A DNA stretch of 64,000 nt from Scedosporium boydii (Eukaryota > Ascomycota > Sordariomycetes > Microascales > Microascaceae): NCBI GenBank assembly GCA_002221725.1, contig NJFT01000175.1, forward strand, positions 1 to 64,000. The letters are read 5' to 3'. Position numbers and translations under genes: made by a program. A model generated the notes under the pieces. It made no database searches, was not told where the DNA came from, and saw only the letters and a list, made by a program, of their open reading frames with translations. Below, in pieces: positions 13,003 through 25,346 of this stretch. Positions within the stretch are counted from its first letter, which is position 1, and each line of letters opens with the position of its first letter.

Positions 13003-15334
13003 ATGAAGGCGCTCGAGAGATTACGGAGCCTCCTGGGCCCTCCTGGCCAGGGATATATACCGCTCGAGCCTGGGAGGACGTCGGTTGTCCGTGGGGCCTG
13101 CAATCCAAACCTTACCAAGGCGGTGATTAGACTTTACTGGTTGTGTTTATTCTTTGGTCTAGGCACTTCAGTCTGGGGGTAGGTTGAAGTCCCGTTCTGG
13201 GTTCGGTTTAGCATAGGGAACAACACAAGGCCTCAGGCTTCCATCTCATGCTAACGCCCATCTGTTCCGGTCAGCTACAATATCGGCATCCTCTCCTCTG
13301 TCCTCGTACACCCCGGGTGGACCGCCGTGCAAGGCAAGCTTACTCCCCAGCGCAAAGGCATAATCACGGGCATCTACTATCTAGGGACATGGGTTAGCTA
13401 TGTCTTCATCTCGCGTCCACTGAGCGACTCCTTCGGTCGACGGAAAGCGGCCATGTGTGGTACCGCTATTCTATGCGTGGGCGCATTGCTTCAGGCGGGC
13501 AGTACACATCCTGCGCCTTTCCTCATGATGCTTGCTGGGCGGGCCATCTGCGGAACGGGCGTTGCCATCGTCTCGACGTCGGTTCCGCTGTACCAAAGGT
13601 TTGTGAAGTTTATGACATTATGCCATCTCAAAGATGGTCTGCTGACGTAGAGGAAGTGAAATATCACCTGCAAGAGAGCGAGGAAAGTTTGTCACGATGA
13701 ACCATATCGGCTTCATCGTGGGCCTGGCGACCGGCCTTTGGTATGTTCGAGGTCGAATACTCAACACACGTTTCTAACAGTACGCGGCGATGCTGACAAG
13801 TTAGGGTCGGATATGGCATGACGTTCTGGACAGGTGAAACTGGTGATTATTATGGGTGGAGGGTGTCGCTACTCCTTCAGATGATACCGGCCCTTACCTT
13901 TGGCTTCGGCCTGCCTTTTGTACCAGAATCGTGAGTTAGCTCCCCTTGTGAAATTGCAACTAGTCTAGAGTACTCCATCTCATCATTTTCTTTTCTCCCA
14001 GTCCCCGATGGCTGGTCGAAAAGGGTCGAGTTGGCGAGGCTGCCACTATTCTCCACTGGCTCCGTGAAGGAAGCTTCACGCACGACGAAGTGGACAACGA
14101 GGTCAACGACATGGTGGACGCTGTCGATGAACACAGGCACTCGGGCCTAAACTGGAAGTCCCTCTTCATAGAACCACCACTCTTCGCGCGCCTCTGGAGA
14201 GCAGCGCTACTGCATTTCCTGGCGCAGATGTGCGGTGCAGCCGCGATGAAGTACTACTTACCCACGCTACTGAAGGCCTTAGGCCTCAGCACGAGGATTG
14301 CACTCATGGCTGGCGCTATAGAGATGACGCTCAAAATTGGATGCTCTGTTATTGAAATGCTGATTATAGATCGATTGGGGAGGAGGCTGTCGCTGGCGAT
14401 CGGATGTGTGGCCATGGCGTTCGGCATGTTTGTAAGTGGCACCGGTACACATTCAGCGTTTTTCCTTGCCATGAGCTAACGAATGGCGCCCCCGACCATT
14501 AGATCAACGGAACGCTTCCTCTAATGTACCCCGGAAATACTAGCAAAATCGCGGACATGGTCTGCGTTTTGTTCATCTTCATTTACGCCTTCGGGTACAG
14601 CCTTGGTTTCGGACCGGCGGCTTGGCTCTACGGCTCGGAGGTACGTTCCCTCACAGAAACAGTCTCAACTTCCGACCCTGTCTTTCCCGGCATGTCTGCG
14701 TCGATGAGGGGGGACGAAAAGAAGAAGAGAAAAAAAAAAAAAAAATTCTCACGAGGACTTACAGATCTTTCCGACCTCGGTGCGGGCGAGGGGTCTCAAC
14801 TTTTCTGCCTCGGCCGGATCCATCGGATCGATTATAGTGGCCCAGATATGGCCTATTGGAATCCACGCTATCGGCAGCAACATTTACTTTTTCTTTATGG
14901 CGGTTAATGTCCTATGTATTCCGGTGAGACTTTTCCTTTTTTTTTTCTTTTTTCTTTTTTTTTTTTTTCTCCCCTTTGTGACTATTCGTTTCCTCGGGTG
15001 GTCTGCGGAGGCAGTCATCCGTTCTTGCGGGCAAAATCGTGTAAAAGTGACAACGGCTTTTTTCTTTTTTTTCCTTCTCCTTTTTTCTCCTTTTTTTCGC
15101 TTTTCCGTTCTAACCTGGTGTGTCCGCGTGCTCCCGGGCCGTTTTTAGCTTATCTATCTTTTCTATCCCGAAACGAAAGGTCGCTCACTCGAGAATATGG
15201 ATGAGCTCTTCGGGAAGCTCGAGGTGCGGCGGCTAGAGGATATTGGTAGTAACATTGAGAGCGACGCGGGGCTGTCTGGTGAGCCCGTCAGCAGGCGAGG
15301 ACTTGGAGGGGCACGTCAGGGAGGGAGTGTTTGA
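13003..15334 (+). CDS. Sugar transporter, MFS sugar porter family (eight exons)
   Basis: Plasma-membrane sugar/proton symporter of the hexose-transporter type. Exons: 13003-13178, 13275-13598, 13657-13740, 13805-13930, 14002-14431, 14503-14640, 14765-14923 and 15149-15334; every phase agrees, giving about 540 aa. Family signatures appear at the expected places: TM1 end with SSVLVHPGW, loop 2-3 with DSFGRRK, GRAICGTGVAIVS, PESPRWLVEKGR after TM6 (created by the exon 4/5 junction), DRLGRR in loop 8-9 and YPETKGRSLE after TM12. The N-terminal 45 residues and last 50 are cytosolic tails. QLS-type specificity motifs are not obvious, so hexose, pentose or disaccharide transport are all possible. 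Intron 6 contains a purine tract ending in A16 and intron 7 (225 nt) contains long T tracts; see findings. It lies in a window with xylanase and pentose-reductase-like genes. Confidence 0.93.
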
Positions 15335-18135
15335 CGTGCGTATGTAGTCAGGTGGCAGGAAATAGGGGCGTGACGGGTTGAATTAAAGATAAGGAAAGAT
15401 GATGGAGGGAATGGGCGCTCCGCGTTCCATGGTAAAGTTCAAGCGACGCTTTTTTTTTTTTTCCTTTTTTTTCTCCCTCAAGAAACGGCGTTAGGCGAGA
15501 GTTTTGATATCAATGATTCTTACTTCGTACCACTTGAGGCTGCTTCCGGTGCTGTTACCTAGTATTAACGGACAGGCAGGAGACGAGGGTCGACTTTCTT
15601 CGGCTGCAGCTTGGTGCTGAATAACTCACGCCGCTGCAGTTAATGACATCAACAATGATTCGGTTGATTGACGGGTTTCGCGGGCCTTTTGACGTGAGGT
15701 TAGTGTGGTGCAATGGATGGAGATTCATTGCCATCAAGTTATCAATATTCCGCCGATCATTCCTGGTGCTACTTCACCTGTCACCGGCACATGAGCCTGG
15801 CCAGGCCACCCCTGGCAGCTCAGCTTGGCCAGGTTTTTGGGTCAGGACAGCCTGGAATTGATCAATTCAGACGCGGGGCCCGAAACTTTCATCGGACATG
15901 TTTTGCCTTGTAGTTCAGGAAAACACTCGTGCCTCTCCTGCTGTACTTTGTGGTTTCAGTTACTTCAGCAATAATCAGGAACAAACGAATGGAAGCTTTG
16001 AGCACACCAGGTGCTACTTCGGGTTTGGTACTTCGTCAAGCAACAACGTTGAAGGAGGAACAAACATACGAGTTGAAGATGTTGGGGCTTGCGTGACGCA
16101 ATTGCTACTTACAGTAAGAAATGAGCATTTATAGACACTGTCCCTAATACCTTTGCATAAATAGTCACAGTGCAAAAACTGTAAAGAGACTCCTCACTAC
16201 TAGATTAAAGTTTCCTGCGGTGATCGGCACATCAGCATTTTGTATGACGCTGACGTTGATGTTGGTACTAGTGCTGGTTTGGACTGGACTGACTGGACTG
16301 TTGATGTTGTGAGGGACAGGGCCCATCATCAGTGGTCAACAGGAGTCTGTCCTGGATCAGAAGTTGAATCGTCGGCCTTGATCCGCCGAGTCTCATGGCG
16401 TCTTTTCTTTTCTCCTCTCCTCTCTTTCTTCCAGCTTGTTTCTCAATCGAAAGTCTCATCTCCTTTGTCCTCCTGTTAGTATCAAGAGCACTGAATCAAT
16501 CAATTCGATCTTACCGGATCTTCCAATGTACACACTTCGTTTGACCCTTGTCTCCCGCTCCTCCCCGTCCCCACCCATCTGATAAGCTCCCCAGTGATAC
16601 CTCGGCCTTTGTTGGGGACCACCTTCATACGAATATTGAGCATTTGAGCTTTGAGTCCTTGAGGGCTCACTAGAGCAGTGGATTGCAGATTGAGCGCCAA
16701 GCCGATGCAATGCAGCACTGAGCTGAGCACTCAAGCTTCTCCAATTTCCAGTACCAGCCCACCCAACATTACCCCAAAGACGTGGCCTCGACTGGGGCGA
16801 GTTGAGCCGAGCAGTGACGGGGAGGTCGAGGTAGGCGCGACCTGCATCGACTAGCCACCATTGATACATAGTTTTATACATTTTTACATTTCCCATACGA
16901 CACAGCGTATCGCATTGCAGCGGGGCAACACTGAAATCTAAAATCTACGAGTCACCGAACAAAGTCCGTCCATCACAACCGTCACAGCCGTCACCATTGT
17001 CACTCTCACTCATCATTCTCAACCCAACACCACCACTTTCAAGTCTCAACTCTTAGCCACACAGCACATCTTTCTTTCATCTTCTGCCTTACCTTAATCT
17101 TGCCACCAGCCTACCAGCCTTATCGCCCCATACTTTGCCGCCACGGCTCCTCGAACCCCATCTTCGCCAAGTCCCTTTCTTCCTGTTGACCAAGTAAGCT
17201 TGACCGGCGATTGAGCCTTCTCTTCTCTTCAGTGCTCAAAGCGCAGAGCACAAGGTAAATAGCTCCACCGCTGTTCCCCAGCAGTGTTTCTTGTCATCCA
17301 TGTCAAATTTATGCAGTCCGCCTGTTTTCCCGCCTAATCCGAGACCTCCCCCATCGGGATTCGCCTTTGTCCATGCCCGCCAGTCTTGACCAGTGCAACC
17401 ATTCCCTTGCACCACCGCAGCCAACCAAACTCCACACAGACCATGAGCCACAACCACGACCACAAACCATCAATCTCGCTCAGCACCAGCAATCTTTCTT
17501 TCCCTGACTCCCTATTCTGCCTGATAAAACTGACCACCATCCGGCCTTGCGACAATACGCTAACGAGCGGCTCTGCATAGAATAGAGTCTTGCAGACTTC
17601 TTATCATCTTGCCGTTTCGAGCACCGCCCAGTGTCCCCAACCAAGCTCGAGGATGATGATGATAGCCGCGGCGGCTCTGATCTGATCAACCTCATTCCCC
17701 CACCTCCCCTCCATTCCTCCCCTCCCTTTCTGCTGCCGAATCGTCAACCGTCCTATCTTCCGCCCAGACTACTCAGACAGCCCAGCCGATGCCCCGATCG
17801 TGAATTCCTCATTGTCGGCTTCTTTCGACCTGGTCTTCGTCATCGGGCCTTAACCACGACCCCTGCTTCGTGCTGGACTCATATCCTGTAGCGTCGAGCT
17901 TATCCCTTTCGAGCGCCTGCCGATCCAATACAGATACAGCCTTCCTACCTTCCTATCAGCGGGTCGCCATTTTCCTGCTTGCTTACCCCGACCGTCTTCC
18001 ATCGATACCTAACGCCCATTACCTCGACACTACCCATCTCCTATATCCGCCGTCATCGAAATAATTTTCACCTCTTCGCCGTTCCCTCAGGCGTATCTGC
18101 GCTTTTCCCCCCGCATCCACCTATTGACACGAATC
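15335..18135. other. Intergenic, 2.8 kb; long promoter/leader of SIP5
   Basis: No convincing gene. Contains a T-rich tract (15449-15470), a TACTTCGTA copy at 15521, several CTGGCCAGG-like palindromes around 15795-15835 and repeated GACTGGACT units near 16280-16305. From about 16970 to 18130 the plus strand is strongly pyrimidine-rich (CCACC, CTTCC, TCATC), typical of a long fungal promoter plus 5' UTR. Frames such as 17631-17891 could at most be upstream ORFs. Confidence 0.5.
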
Positions 18136-20829
18136 ATGGGCAATAGCAGCTCAAAACACCCGGGGGAGCACCCCAGCTCCGCTCGAACTCCTTCGAACGC
18201 TGGTGAACCCCACCATACCCTCTCTCCCCAAGCTTCATCATCCACAAGATCGAGAAATCGAGCTAGCCGAGCCGAATTCAGCCTCTTAACTGGCTTCGCT
18301 CCAGCGAGGACGTCTAGCACCCAGCAGACCACCCAGCCTGAACTGCGCCGAGAGACACGCCAGGAACGAGAAGCCAGACGTCTGGAGAAGGAAAGGGTTG
18401 CTCGGGAGAAGGAGAGAGAAAGGAGTATGCGCGAGGAGCATGTGGATGGAGGCTTCCTTGTTACTATGGGTATATACAAAGGCAGAGAAGATTTCAATAA
18501 GACCATCGTTCGTCAGCTTCAGGTAAGTCATCCTTCATGATCACTCCGCATCTTCACTTCTTTCCCCTCCCCCATTTTATTTTAGGCCTTCGTTTTATGT
18601 CTATGAACGATTACTGATATTTCGTGTGCTCGATTACAGATCGAACGTAGGCTAGCTCCATTCTGGCGACCCATCGAGGAAGATGTCGACGATCTTACCG
18701 ACGCCCAACTCGTTGCCGTTGCGAGGGGCTTGCCTGTCCCCCAACCCGATGCTCCCTTACCACCCGATCTCCTCGCCGAACCCCAATCTCCCGTCTCGCC
18801 TAACCAATCAACCCAAAACCTCAGCCTCACTGTTCCTTCTGGTCAGGGACTGCCTGGCTCTGCTGCCGAGCCGGGTGCATCTGGGCCTACCTCCTCACTA
18901 CCATCCCCAACTTCTCCGCCTCGCAAGTCCCGTGGGAAGGCTATCGCCGAGGCTCTTAGTCACAGTTTACGGTCCTCGCGAAACAACTCACAGACGGATC
19001 TCCCGCTTCGCGAGATAGCACTCCCCAGCGATCCGTTCGTCAATGGACAACCTCTCGAGGTTGCCCTCTATCGAAACTCCGAAGACTGTCCCATTTGTTT
19101 CGCCACATACCCGCGCTACTTGAACTATACCCGATGCTGCGGAAATATGATATGTAGCGAGTGTTTTGTACAGATTAAACGCCCAGACCCACACGTTCCC
19201 GAGAGTCACGGAGAGCCCGGTGCCGATAACAGCCCACATGAACAGGCAAGAGAAACGCACAACATGCTGGTCTCCGAACCGGCTGCCTGCCCATACTGCA
19301 CGCAGCCAGAGTTTGGTGTAACTTATGATCCGCCTCCGTTCCGCCGCGGTCTTGTCTATTCGACCACTGTTCCCCTGTTTGGGGCAAGTGCCATGTCGTC
19401 CCAGAGCTCTCTCCACTCCAACCCAACCCCCGCATCCCCGACGTCCCCCACCGCTGGTGGAAGAAGGCGGACTCAGAGCTTATCGGCTACTGCTCCGAAC
19501 GTTGTGACGACCGACCGTATTCGACCGGATTGGGCGTTGAAACTGGCGGCTCAACGAACGAGCCAGGCGCGAAGGGCGGCTGCAGCCACGGCTCTGCACC
19601 AAGCTGCCTTCATTATGTATAACAACGATAGGCAGTTCGGCATCGGCAGTCGTACCCCTAGGTTCATGAGGCGTGGCCTGTCAAGCACAAACTCTGGTGC
19701 GGGACAGAGCCCTTCTCCAGGTGCAGCTCCTTCTAACGATTCCTCACAGGGCGCCGAAGGTGCCCCGCAGCCAGCCCCGCGCCACTACATGACGGAGAAT
19801 GACCGGCTGCAGCAGTTTGAAGAGGTTATGATGGCGGAAGCTATCCGCCTCTCCCTTGCAGCGGAAGAGGAGCGTCGCAGGAAGGCCGAGAGGGAGGCTG
19901 AGAAGGAGGCGAAGAAAGAAGCTAAGAAGCGGGAGAAGGAGGAGCGCAAGAATGCCAAGTTGCAGGCGAAAAGTGGAAGTCTCTACGCTGATGGTCAGGG
20001 TTCTGCCAGTCGAAGTAGCGTGTCTCTTGGCATCGGCCGTCGAAGGGGGAACAGCGGAACCAGCAGCCTTCGTACGGAGTTAACCTCTGAACTGCAAGGA
20101 GGACGGGGAGAGAGCAGTGGAGCAGGCGCATCCAGCAGCGGAACTCTGTCATCTGGAGATGCTGGCCAACCGTTGGATAAGGGTAAGGCCGCCGAGCGAA
20201 GCGGCTTGTCTTTGCCGACGACGACTGCTTCGTCGTCGATCGCGATCCCCCAACAGACTGGTCACCATGGCCCATCCCATCTGCGCCAAACCAGCAACAT
20301 CTCATCTATAGCATCCTCTCTTGTCGATAGTCAGGCCGGAAGCTATTCTGGTCAAGGTGGCTACCTAGGAAGAAGCCCTGACGCTTTCAACCCGAGGACT
20401 AGTGGCATAAGTCTTGCCTCTCACGACTCTGGAGCCGGTGGCGGTCCCGAATCCATGTTCAACTTTACCAGCATGGCATCGAGAATGGGAATTAATCTCG
20501 AAGGCCAAACCAGCGAGGCCGCGGAGGGTGCTGCCAATGCGGAGATTACACGATCACAGAGTGAGATAACGCAGATTGGGGATGAAGAGCCTACGACTCA
20601 GCAAACTGTCGATGAGGCCGTCGAAGACAGCGTCATCACGCTTCAACCTTCGCAACCGGCCCAGGACAGTGCCGAAGGGACCGTTCCTAACAACAAGGCG
20701 CACGTTGCGCCCGAGTTGCGACTTATTCCCGGAAGTCCGAGACCGACGTCGAATGACGGCGAGTTTTCCAAGGGCCTTGAATCTGACGGCGCAATTTCGC
20801 AACGGGAGCGGGCTGGTGGGATTGTGTAA
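18136..20829 (+). CDS. SIP5: SIP5-like RING-type zinc-finger protein
   Basis: Homologue of yeast Sip5, a protein linking Snf1 kinase and Glc7 phosphatase in glucose signalling; in fungi the family carries a cysteine-rich RING-like domain. Two exons: 18136-18522 and 18640-20829, about 858 aa. The N-terminus MGNSSSK is a good N-myristoylation signal, which supports this ATG over upstream non-ATG codons. A conserved block follows ([20 protein letters not shown], then [10 protein letters not shown] across the splice). The zinc cluster is CPICF at 279-283, [12 protein letters not shown], then CPYC at 346-349. A charged alpha-helix around residues 515-570 ([15 protein letters not shown], then K/E repeats) resembles a ubiquitin-interacting motif plus coiled coil. 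The last 300 residues are low complexity (S/G/Q). Glucose-repression signalling fits the nearby carbon genes, but that link is inference. Confidence 0.92.
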
Positions 20830-21351
20830 ATTGAGAAGTCGCTAGCGATAACAGACTCAACTGGCGTCGGAGGTCAGAACATGAACGCCTTTCATGGGGG
20901 ACCTTCCGTTTGAGGGACTTTCTGTCGAGGATTCTAGCATCGAGATGCATGCTCTTGGATGAAGTTCCTAAGGAGCAGAAGTTTATAGATTGGACTGTAT
21001 TATACAGGCAAGATGAGATTGCTTGCTATGAGATGGATGTAAAAGCTTGTGCCAGCCGTTGCGGAGGAACTGGAAGGAAGCATTTGATTCAATTTTTTTT
21101 TTCTGTTCCGCCTTCAGATTTTTGGAGGAAAGGCATGTTTCAAGGACGGCGCTAGGGAATAGGTCTTTTATGAAGTGTGTGTGTGTGTGTGGCCTTGGGA
21201 GGTATTAGTGATTTGCATTACGAAGTTTGCCTGTACTGATAAGATTTCTTGGAACACGCGTTGAAAATTACTTCGGAGTCACTGATACGTTTCGCATGTG
21301 TGAGGTTGAGCACAGTTTCATTGATGTTCAACCCCATTGGTCATGCCATCA
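20830..21351. other. Convergent spacer between SIP5 and ARA2-like gene
   Basis: 522 bp holding two 3' UTRs. Contains a T9 run near 21092-21100 and a (GT)8 microsatellite at 21175-21190. No gene seen. Confidence 0.55.
21175..21190. repeat. (GT)8 microsatellite
   Basis: Eight uninterrupted GT dinucleotides in the convergent 3' spacer. Confidence 0.9.
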
Positions 21352-22491
21352 TTATTTAGCTGGCCCCGATGGCCCAGTCGGAACATAATCATCATCCGGA
21401 CTACTCCAAGTGTAATCTTTCCAAGAACCTAGGGCTGGCCAGATACGTTCCTCGGCGAGCTTCCGAACGGCCTCTGTCTTAGACGGGGCCTCACCCGCAC
21501 CCTTGCCCAGCCTCTCCTTGACGACCTCCTGCCATACCTTCCACGTCGCCTCTAGCTCATCCACCGACGATACCCCAATAACACTAGCGCCTATCCTTCT
21601 CTCCGGTCCCAGCGGCGAATTCGCCGTGCCGAACGGCGCGCCCGCACCAGCCCACGAGTCGATCGCCCAGCGGATTGAGGCGTCCTCGAGCCCGAACCCC
21701 GCCTCGGCTGTAATGCGCTGCAGGTCCGTGCAAGCCTTGCGTAGTTCCCGGGGCGCGGGGTGCCAGGCGGCCATGGGTGCTGCGTCAACCCCTCTTGTGG
21801 TGAGGAGGCCCATGCTGAGGATGCTGGCGTTGAGGACGACGCCCACCTTTGCGTCGCGGAAAGCGTCGAGGTTGGAGGGGTTTCTGAGGGTGGTGTTTTG
21901 GAGGTTGAAGTTGGAGTAGGAGAGGACGGCATCGAGCGGTCGGCCAGTTTCTTCAAGGATGAGTTTCGCAAGGGATGTTAGGACGGGTAGGGGGTATCCG
22001 CTTATGCCGACGTAGCGGATCTTCCCCTCGTCGCGGAGTTTCCTCAGCTCGGAGACGGCGGCGAGGACGTCCCCCGGAGAAACAAACTCGACGTCGTGGC
22101 AGTAGACGAGGTCGAGGTACGGCGTGTACAGACGACCGAGGGAGCGCTCGACGCTGGCGCGGATGCCCGCCGGGGTGTAGTCGAAGTTTGTGGGCCCCAC
22201 GCGGCCCGCCTTTGTGATGAGGAAGAGGGAGGAGCGTGGCGGGGGGTTGGGGATGGCGGAGAGGGCGGCGCCGAGGAGGAGTTCGGAGGGGCCGTAGTAG
22301 GGGGATGTGTCGAAGGCGTGGAGGCCGAGAGAGAGGGCGCGGGAGACGATGGAGATGGAGGGCATGGTCTGGGGGTCGGCTACGTATTGGTGGTTGAAGG
22401 TGGCGGTGCCGACGATGAGCGGGGGAAGGACGGAGGAGAGGGCCGGGGCCGGGGCCGGGGCCGAGTCTCCGGGGGTTGTGGAGTTGGACAT
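21352..22491 (-). CDS. ARA2: Aldo/keto reductase, D-arabinose 1-dehydrogenase (Ara2-like)
   Basis: NAD(P)-dependent aldo-keto reductase of the yeast Ara2 type, which oxidises D-arabinose to the lactone in D-erythroascorbate synthesis. Single exon of 379 aa. The (beta/alpha)8 fold is evident: LPPLIVGTATFNHQY at the start, catalytic Asp61 and Tyr66 in FDTSPYYGPSE, Lys94 in LITKAGR and His132 in VYCHDVEF, the AKR tetrad at normal spacing. Cofactor-binding text is near the C-terminus (GASVIGVSSVDELEATW). The N-terminal 20 residues are an Ala/Pro repeat without family match. The GC-rich third codon positions create long open frames on the opposite strand (22096-22599), which I treat as shadows. 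No signal peptide, so cytosolic. Confidence 0.92.
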   Translation of the reverse strand: MSNSTTPGDSAPAPAPALSSVLPPLIVGTATFNHQYVADPQTMPSISIVSRALSLGLHAFDTSPYYGPSELLLGAALSAIPNPPPRSSLFLITKAGRVGPTNFDYTPAGIRASVERSLGRLYTPYLDLVYCHDVEFVSPGDVLAAVSELRKLRDEGKIRYVGISGYPLPVLTSLAKLILEETGRPLDAVLSYSNFNLQNTTLRNPSNLDAFRDAKVGVVLNASILSMGLLTTRGVDAAPMAAWHPAPRELRKACTDLQRITAEAGFGLEDASIRWAIDSWAGAGAPFGTANSPLGPERRIGASVIGVSSVDELEATWKVWQEVVKERLGKGAGEAPSKTEAVRKLAEERIWPALGSWKDYTWSSPDDDYVPTGPSGPAK

Positions 22492-23035
22492 TTTGATTGT
22501 AGATGCTACCGGTGGACCGTGCGAGGCCGGGGGGAACCGCAGATCGGGGGAAGGGGCTTCGCTGAGGTATCAATTGGTTCCTCAATTGTCTGTGGCTAGA
22601 GCTCCCAGCGTTTAGGGCTCGTTTTGAGCTTGTTATCTGCGGGCTGTTCTGGTTTCTTCCTCCAGCGTTGGATAGTCGGGATGACGTAAGGAACTGCGGA
22701 TAGAGAAGCCTTCGAGAAGACCAAAGGCGAGAGTAAGATCCAATTATGGCGCTCCTCTACATTAAGGAGACTTCGTGCCGAGATGAGAGAAGAGGCGAAG
22801 GGGGTGGGAGGAATGGAGGGGCCAAAAGATTGAGGGAAGCGGGGGAATTCTGGAACGGCATTTAACGGGTGAGGGCTTTTTCCGTTGGTACGGCTGGTAT
22901 TTACTGATGTGGGGCGCTCTTTTGTCAAGATTGGGTTCTAGGCTAATTCAAAGGGAAAGGTCTTGCTAGATTTCTCTTCAATATTAAGGTGCCATAGACT
23001 GGGCGGTCCTCGGAGAACGGAACACCCCGTCACTC

Positions 23036-23055
23036 GGGGGGGGGGGGGGGGGGGG
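23036..23055. repeat. G20 homopolymer
   Basis: Twenty consecutive G on the plus strand. Such a tract can fold as a G-quadruplex or be an assembly artefact; no gene nearby explains it. Confidence 0.85.
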
Positions 23056-25336
23056 CATCGAGCCTTTGATTGTGGGCACAGGGCCACGATGTTACTATCG
23101 ACATTTCGTTCAAGGATGCACCTGCCTTGCTCCCTCGAAAAGCAGCAGGCACATGCCAATTGAAACTAGGAAGTACCAAACTCAAGGTCAAGGTTGAACG
23201 GATGCCGTCGAGCGAAGACGTTCCTTCCAAAGCTAGAGAGAATGATGCAATTGATGATTAATACTTCGAATGCAGCAGGTGCACTCTTCTCCCAGCCCCA
23301 AGATCTTGATTGATTCTTCATCGAGTGTTCTTCAGTAGAGGGTTAATTTCGATATTTGGCGCGGCTCGACTGCATGTCCGACATTAAAGTCCCTTTGAAG
23401 CATCTGCCCTCCATGATGTCAAGACCGCGTTCACCTCAAGCTACTACTTCGTACCGGGCCCTCTCTCTCGACTGCCCAGATACAGCGGATTCCGTCTCGT
23501 ATATCTCACTTCTAACCCCTCCTCATCCAGCCCCGACTTACAACCCGAACACGATGCCATTTCGTCCCTGGTGACGCTAAGAGGAGCCTTTCCCGTTCTT
23601 GAGCCAGAGGCCCCCTTTTCAAGCCCCTTTGCTCGATAATCTATAACTTCAATGCAGCTCTACTTCCTTCCATCTCTCTCTTCGCTCCTCGCCCTTCGCC
23701 CTCGCAGTCAGCGACATTCCGGACAAATAGATTGGCCAGATCGCCGGTTCGTGTTTTAGGCTAATGAGGCGAGTGCTTGGCCATCTTCACCCGTTTGCTT
23801 GGCTACTTTTGATGCTTTGATGGATGCCATCCTCCGTCTTTCCCCAATCTTCCAGATTGGGGCTCCTCTTTAATCTACATAGAACCACGTTTCCGTTCTC
23901 CATTCCTATTTACATTTCTTTACCCCATATGCGGCCTCCCAGGCAAATTTGGAGAAGAATGCATCCTCGGCACCCAAGTCCGCGTGGTCTCCTTGCTTTA
24001 ACCCCATACCTTGGCCACTTCTCCAACTACGTTGAACAGGAATTGACCTTTCATCAATATGCTTGGAAGGACGCGGAAATGCTCGGCACCAGATATCGTT
24101 GACCTGCCACGAAACACGCTCAATGTCAATAGACACACGAAGACGGGCACATGGACACACTGATCAATGGATCATTCCATTTCTTGCCCCTATCTTTGGG
24201 AAGGCTCCACAGCACTACTAGCTAATATCGATTGATCCCTCGCCTGACGGTCTACATTATTTAATCCGCGATATTGATGCCGTTCTCCGTTCTAGCCGTC
24301 TCCCGTCACACCCTAGCAAGGCATATTTTCAAGCGTACCTATTTCTCTTCTTTTTGTTCCCCTTCCCTGTCTTTGGGCTTCTTATGCACCCGTCGGCGAT
24401 TCTGCCGAGTTTCTCCAAGTTCGTTTTGTGATGGTGTATGGCCTATTGATGATCAAGCTTCCGTTCGCGTCGGGGCACTCTGGTGACGATTACACACCAC
24501 TCTCTTGTTTCTTGGCTGGCTCTTCCCGTGCTTCGTTGCTGAACATCGTTTAGTGTACCTGCATCAGCTTTCCTGCAATCAATGGCTGTGTTCTTTGTAT
24601 TTCTGGAGAAGCTTTAGCTTTACTTGGTTCATAATCCTCTGTCGCTCTATGACCAACCTTCCTCTCAGCAGGCACGTATCCGCCGAAATAGAAATAACCC
24701 CGGATGTGTACTTGACTAGCGGAGGAGCCATTGCTATTTGGCTTTCTAACGAATTGGCACCGTTCCTGAGGCAATTCGTCAATATCCATAGGGTGTGGAA
24801 CGATTAAGGCCTTCTGAGAAGGCAGGACATCGTCTAGTGTGCTCACCAACTCTGTCCAAGTCACCCATCTATCCGCTTCACTAAAGGTGATGGCCAGGCG
24901 TCTTGAGAGGGAGCAGTGGTAGAACTACAAGGCACGCCTCGATATTTCTTTCGCCTTGGCTATAGGTATTCCGGAGAAGCTTTATCCAATTTACGACAAT
25001 CTCCCGCATTCCCTTTCCGGGATTACGACTAATACATGCCAGTCTATTGGGTGTCTACCTAGGATCGGCGGCTTTGCCGAACTCATGAACTCATAGTAGG
25101 TCAGACACCATGCCGAGCCCCGTAATATACCGCCGTCGCCAGTTGAGAACCGAACGGCACACTTAGACTGCCTACAGCTAGAACCACGTTTTCGCTCCCT
25201 CATCTCCCTTGCTCGATCGAGAGGACCTTTCCCTTTTTTGCCAGGCCGGAAAGACACCCCCATGGGTAATAATGCTATGATTGATATCTAATCCGCAGGC
25301 ATGGATTGGACAATGGGGGGACCCAGACATGCCTCG

Positions 25337-25346
25337 CCGGGGCTAA
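25337..25346 (+). promoter_or_regulatory. Overlapping CreA-like (CCGGGG) and XlnR-like (GGCTAA) sites
   Basis: CCGGGG at 25337-25342 fits the CreA/Cre1 consensus SYGGRG, and GGCTAA at 25341-25346 fits the XlnR/Xyr1 consensus GGCTAR. They share two G bases and lie about 175-185 bp before the ATG of the AA8-AA12 gene. Both consensus words are short, so chance is possible, but their position suits a plant-biomass gene. Confidence 0.45.

Noticed and set aside
17631..18064. Small frames in front of SIP5
   Set aside because: Pyrimidine-rich leader sequence with low-complexity Pro/Ser/Leu translation; at most upstream ORFs.
22096..22599. 167-codon plus frame antisense to ARA2
   Set aside because: Gly/Glu/Val-rich shadow of a GC3-rich gene; the minus-strand protein has full AKR motifs.
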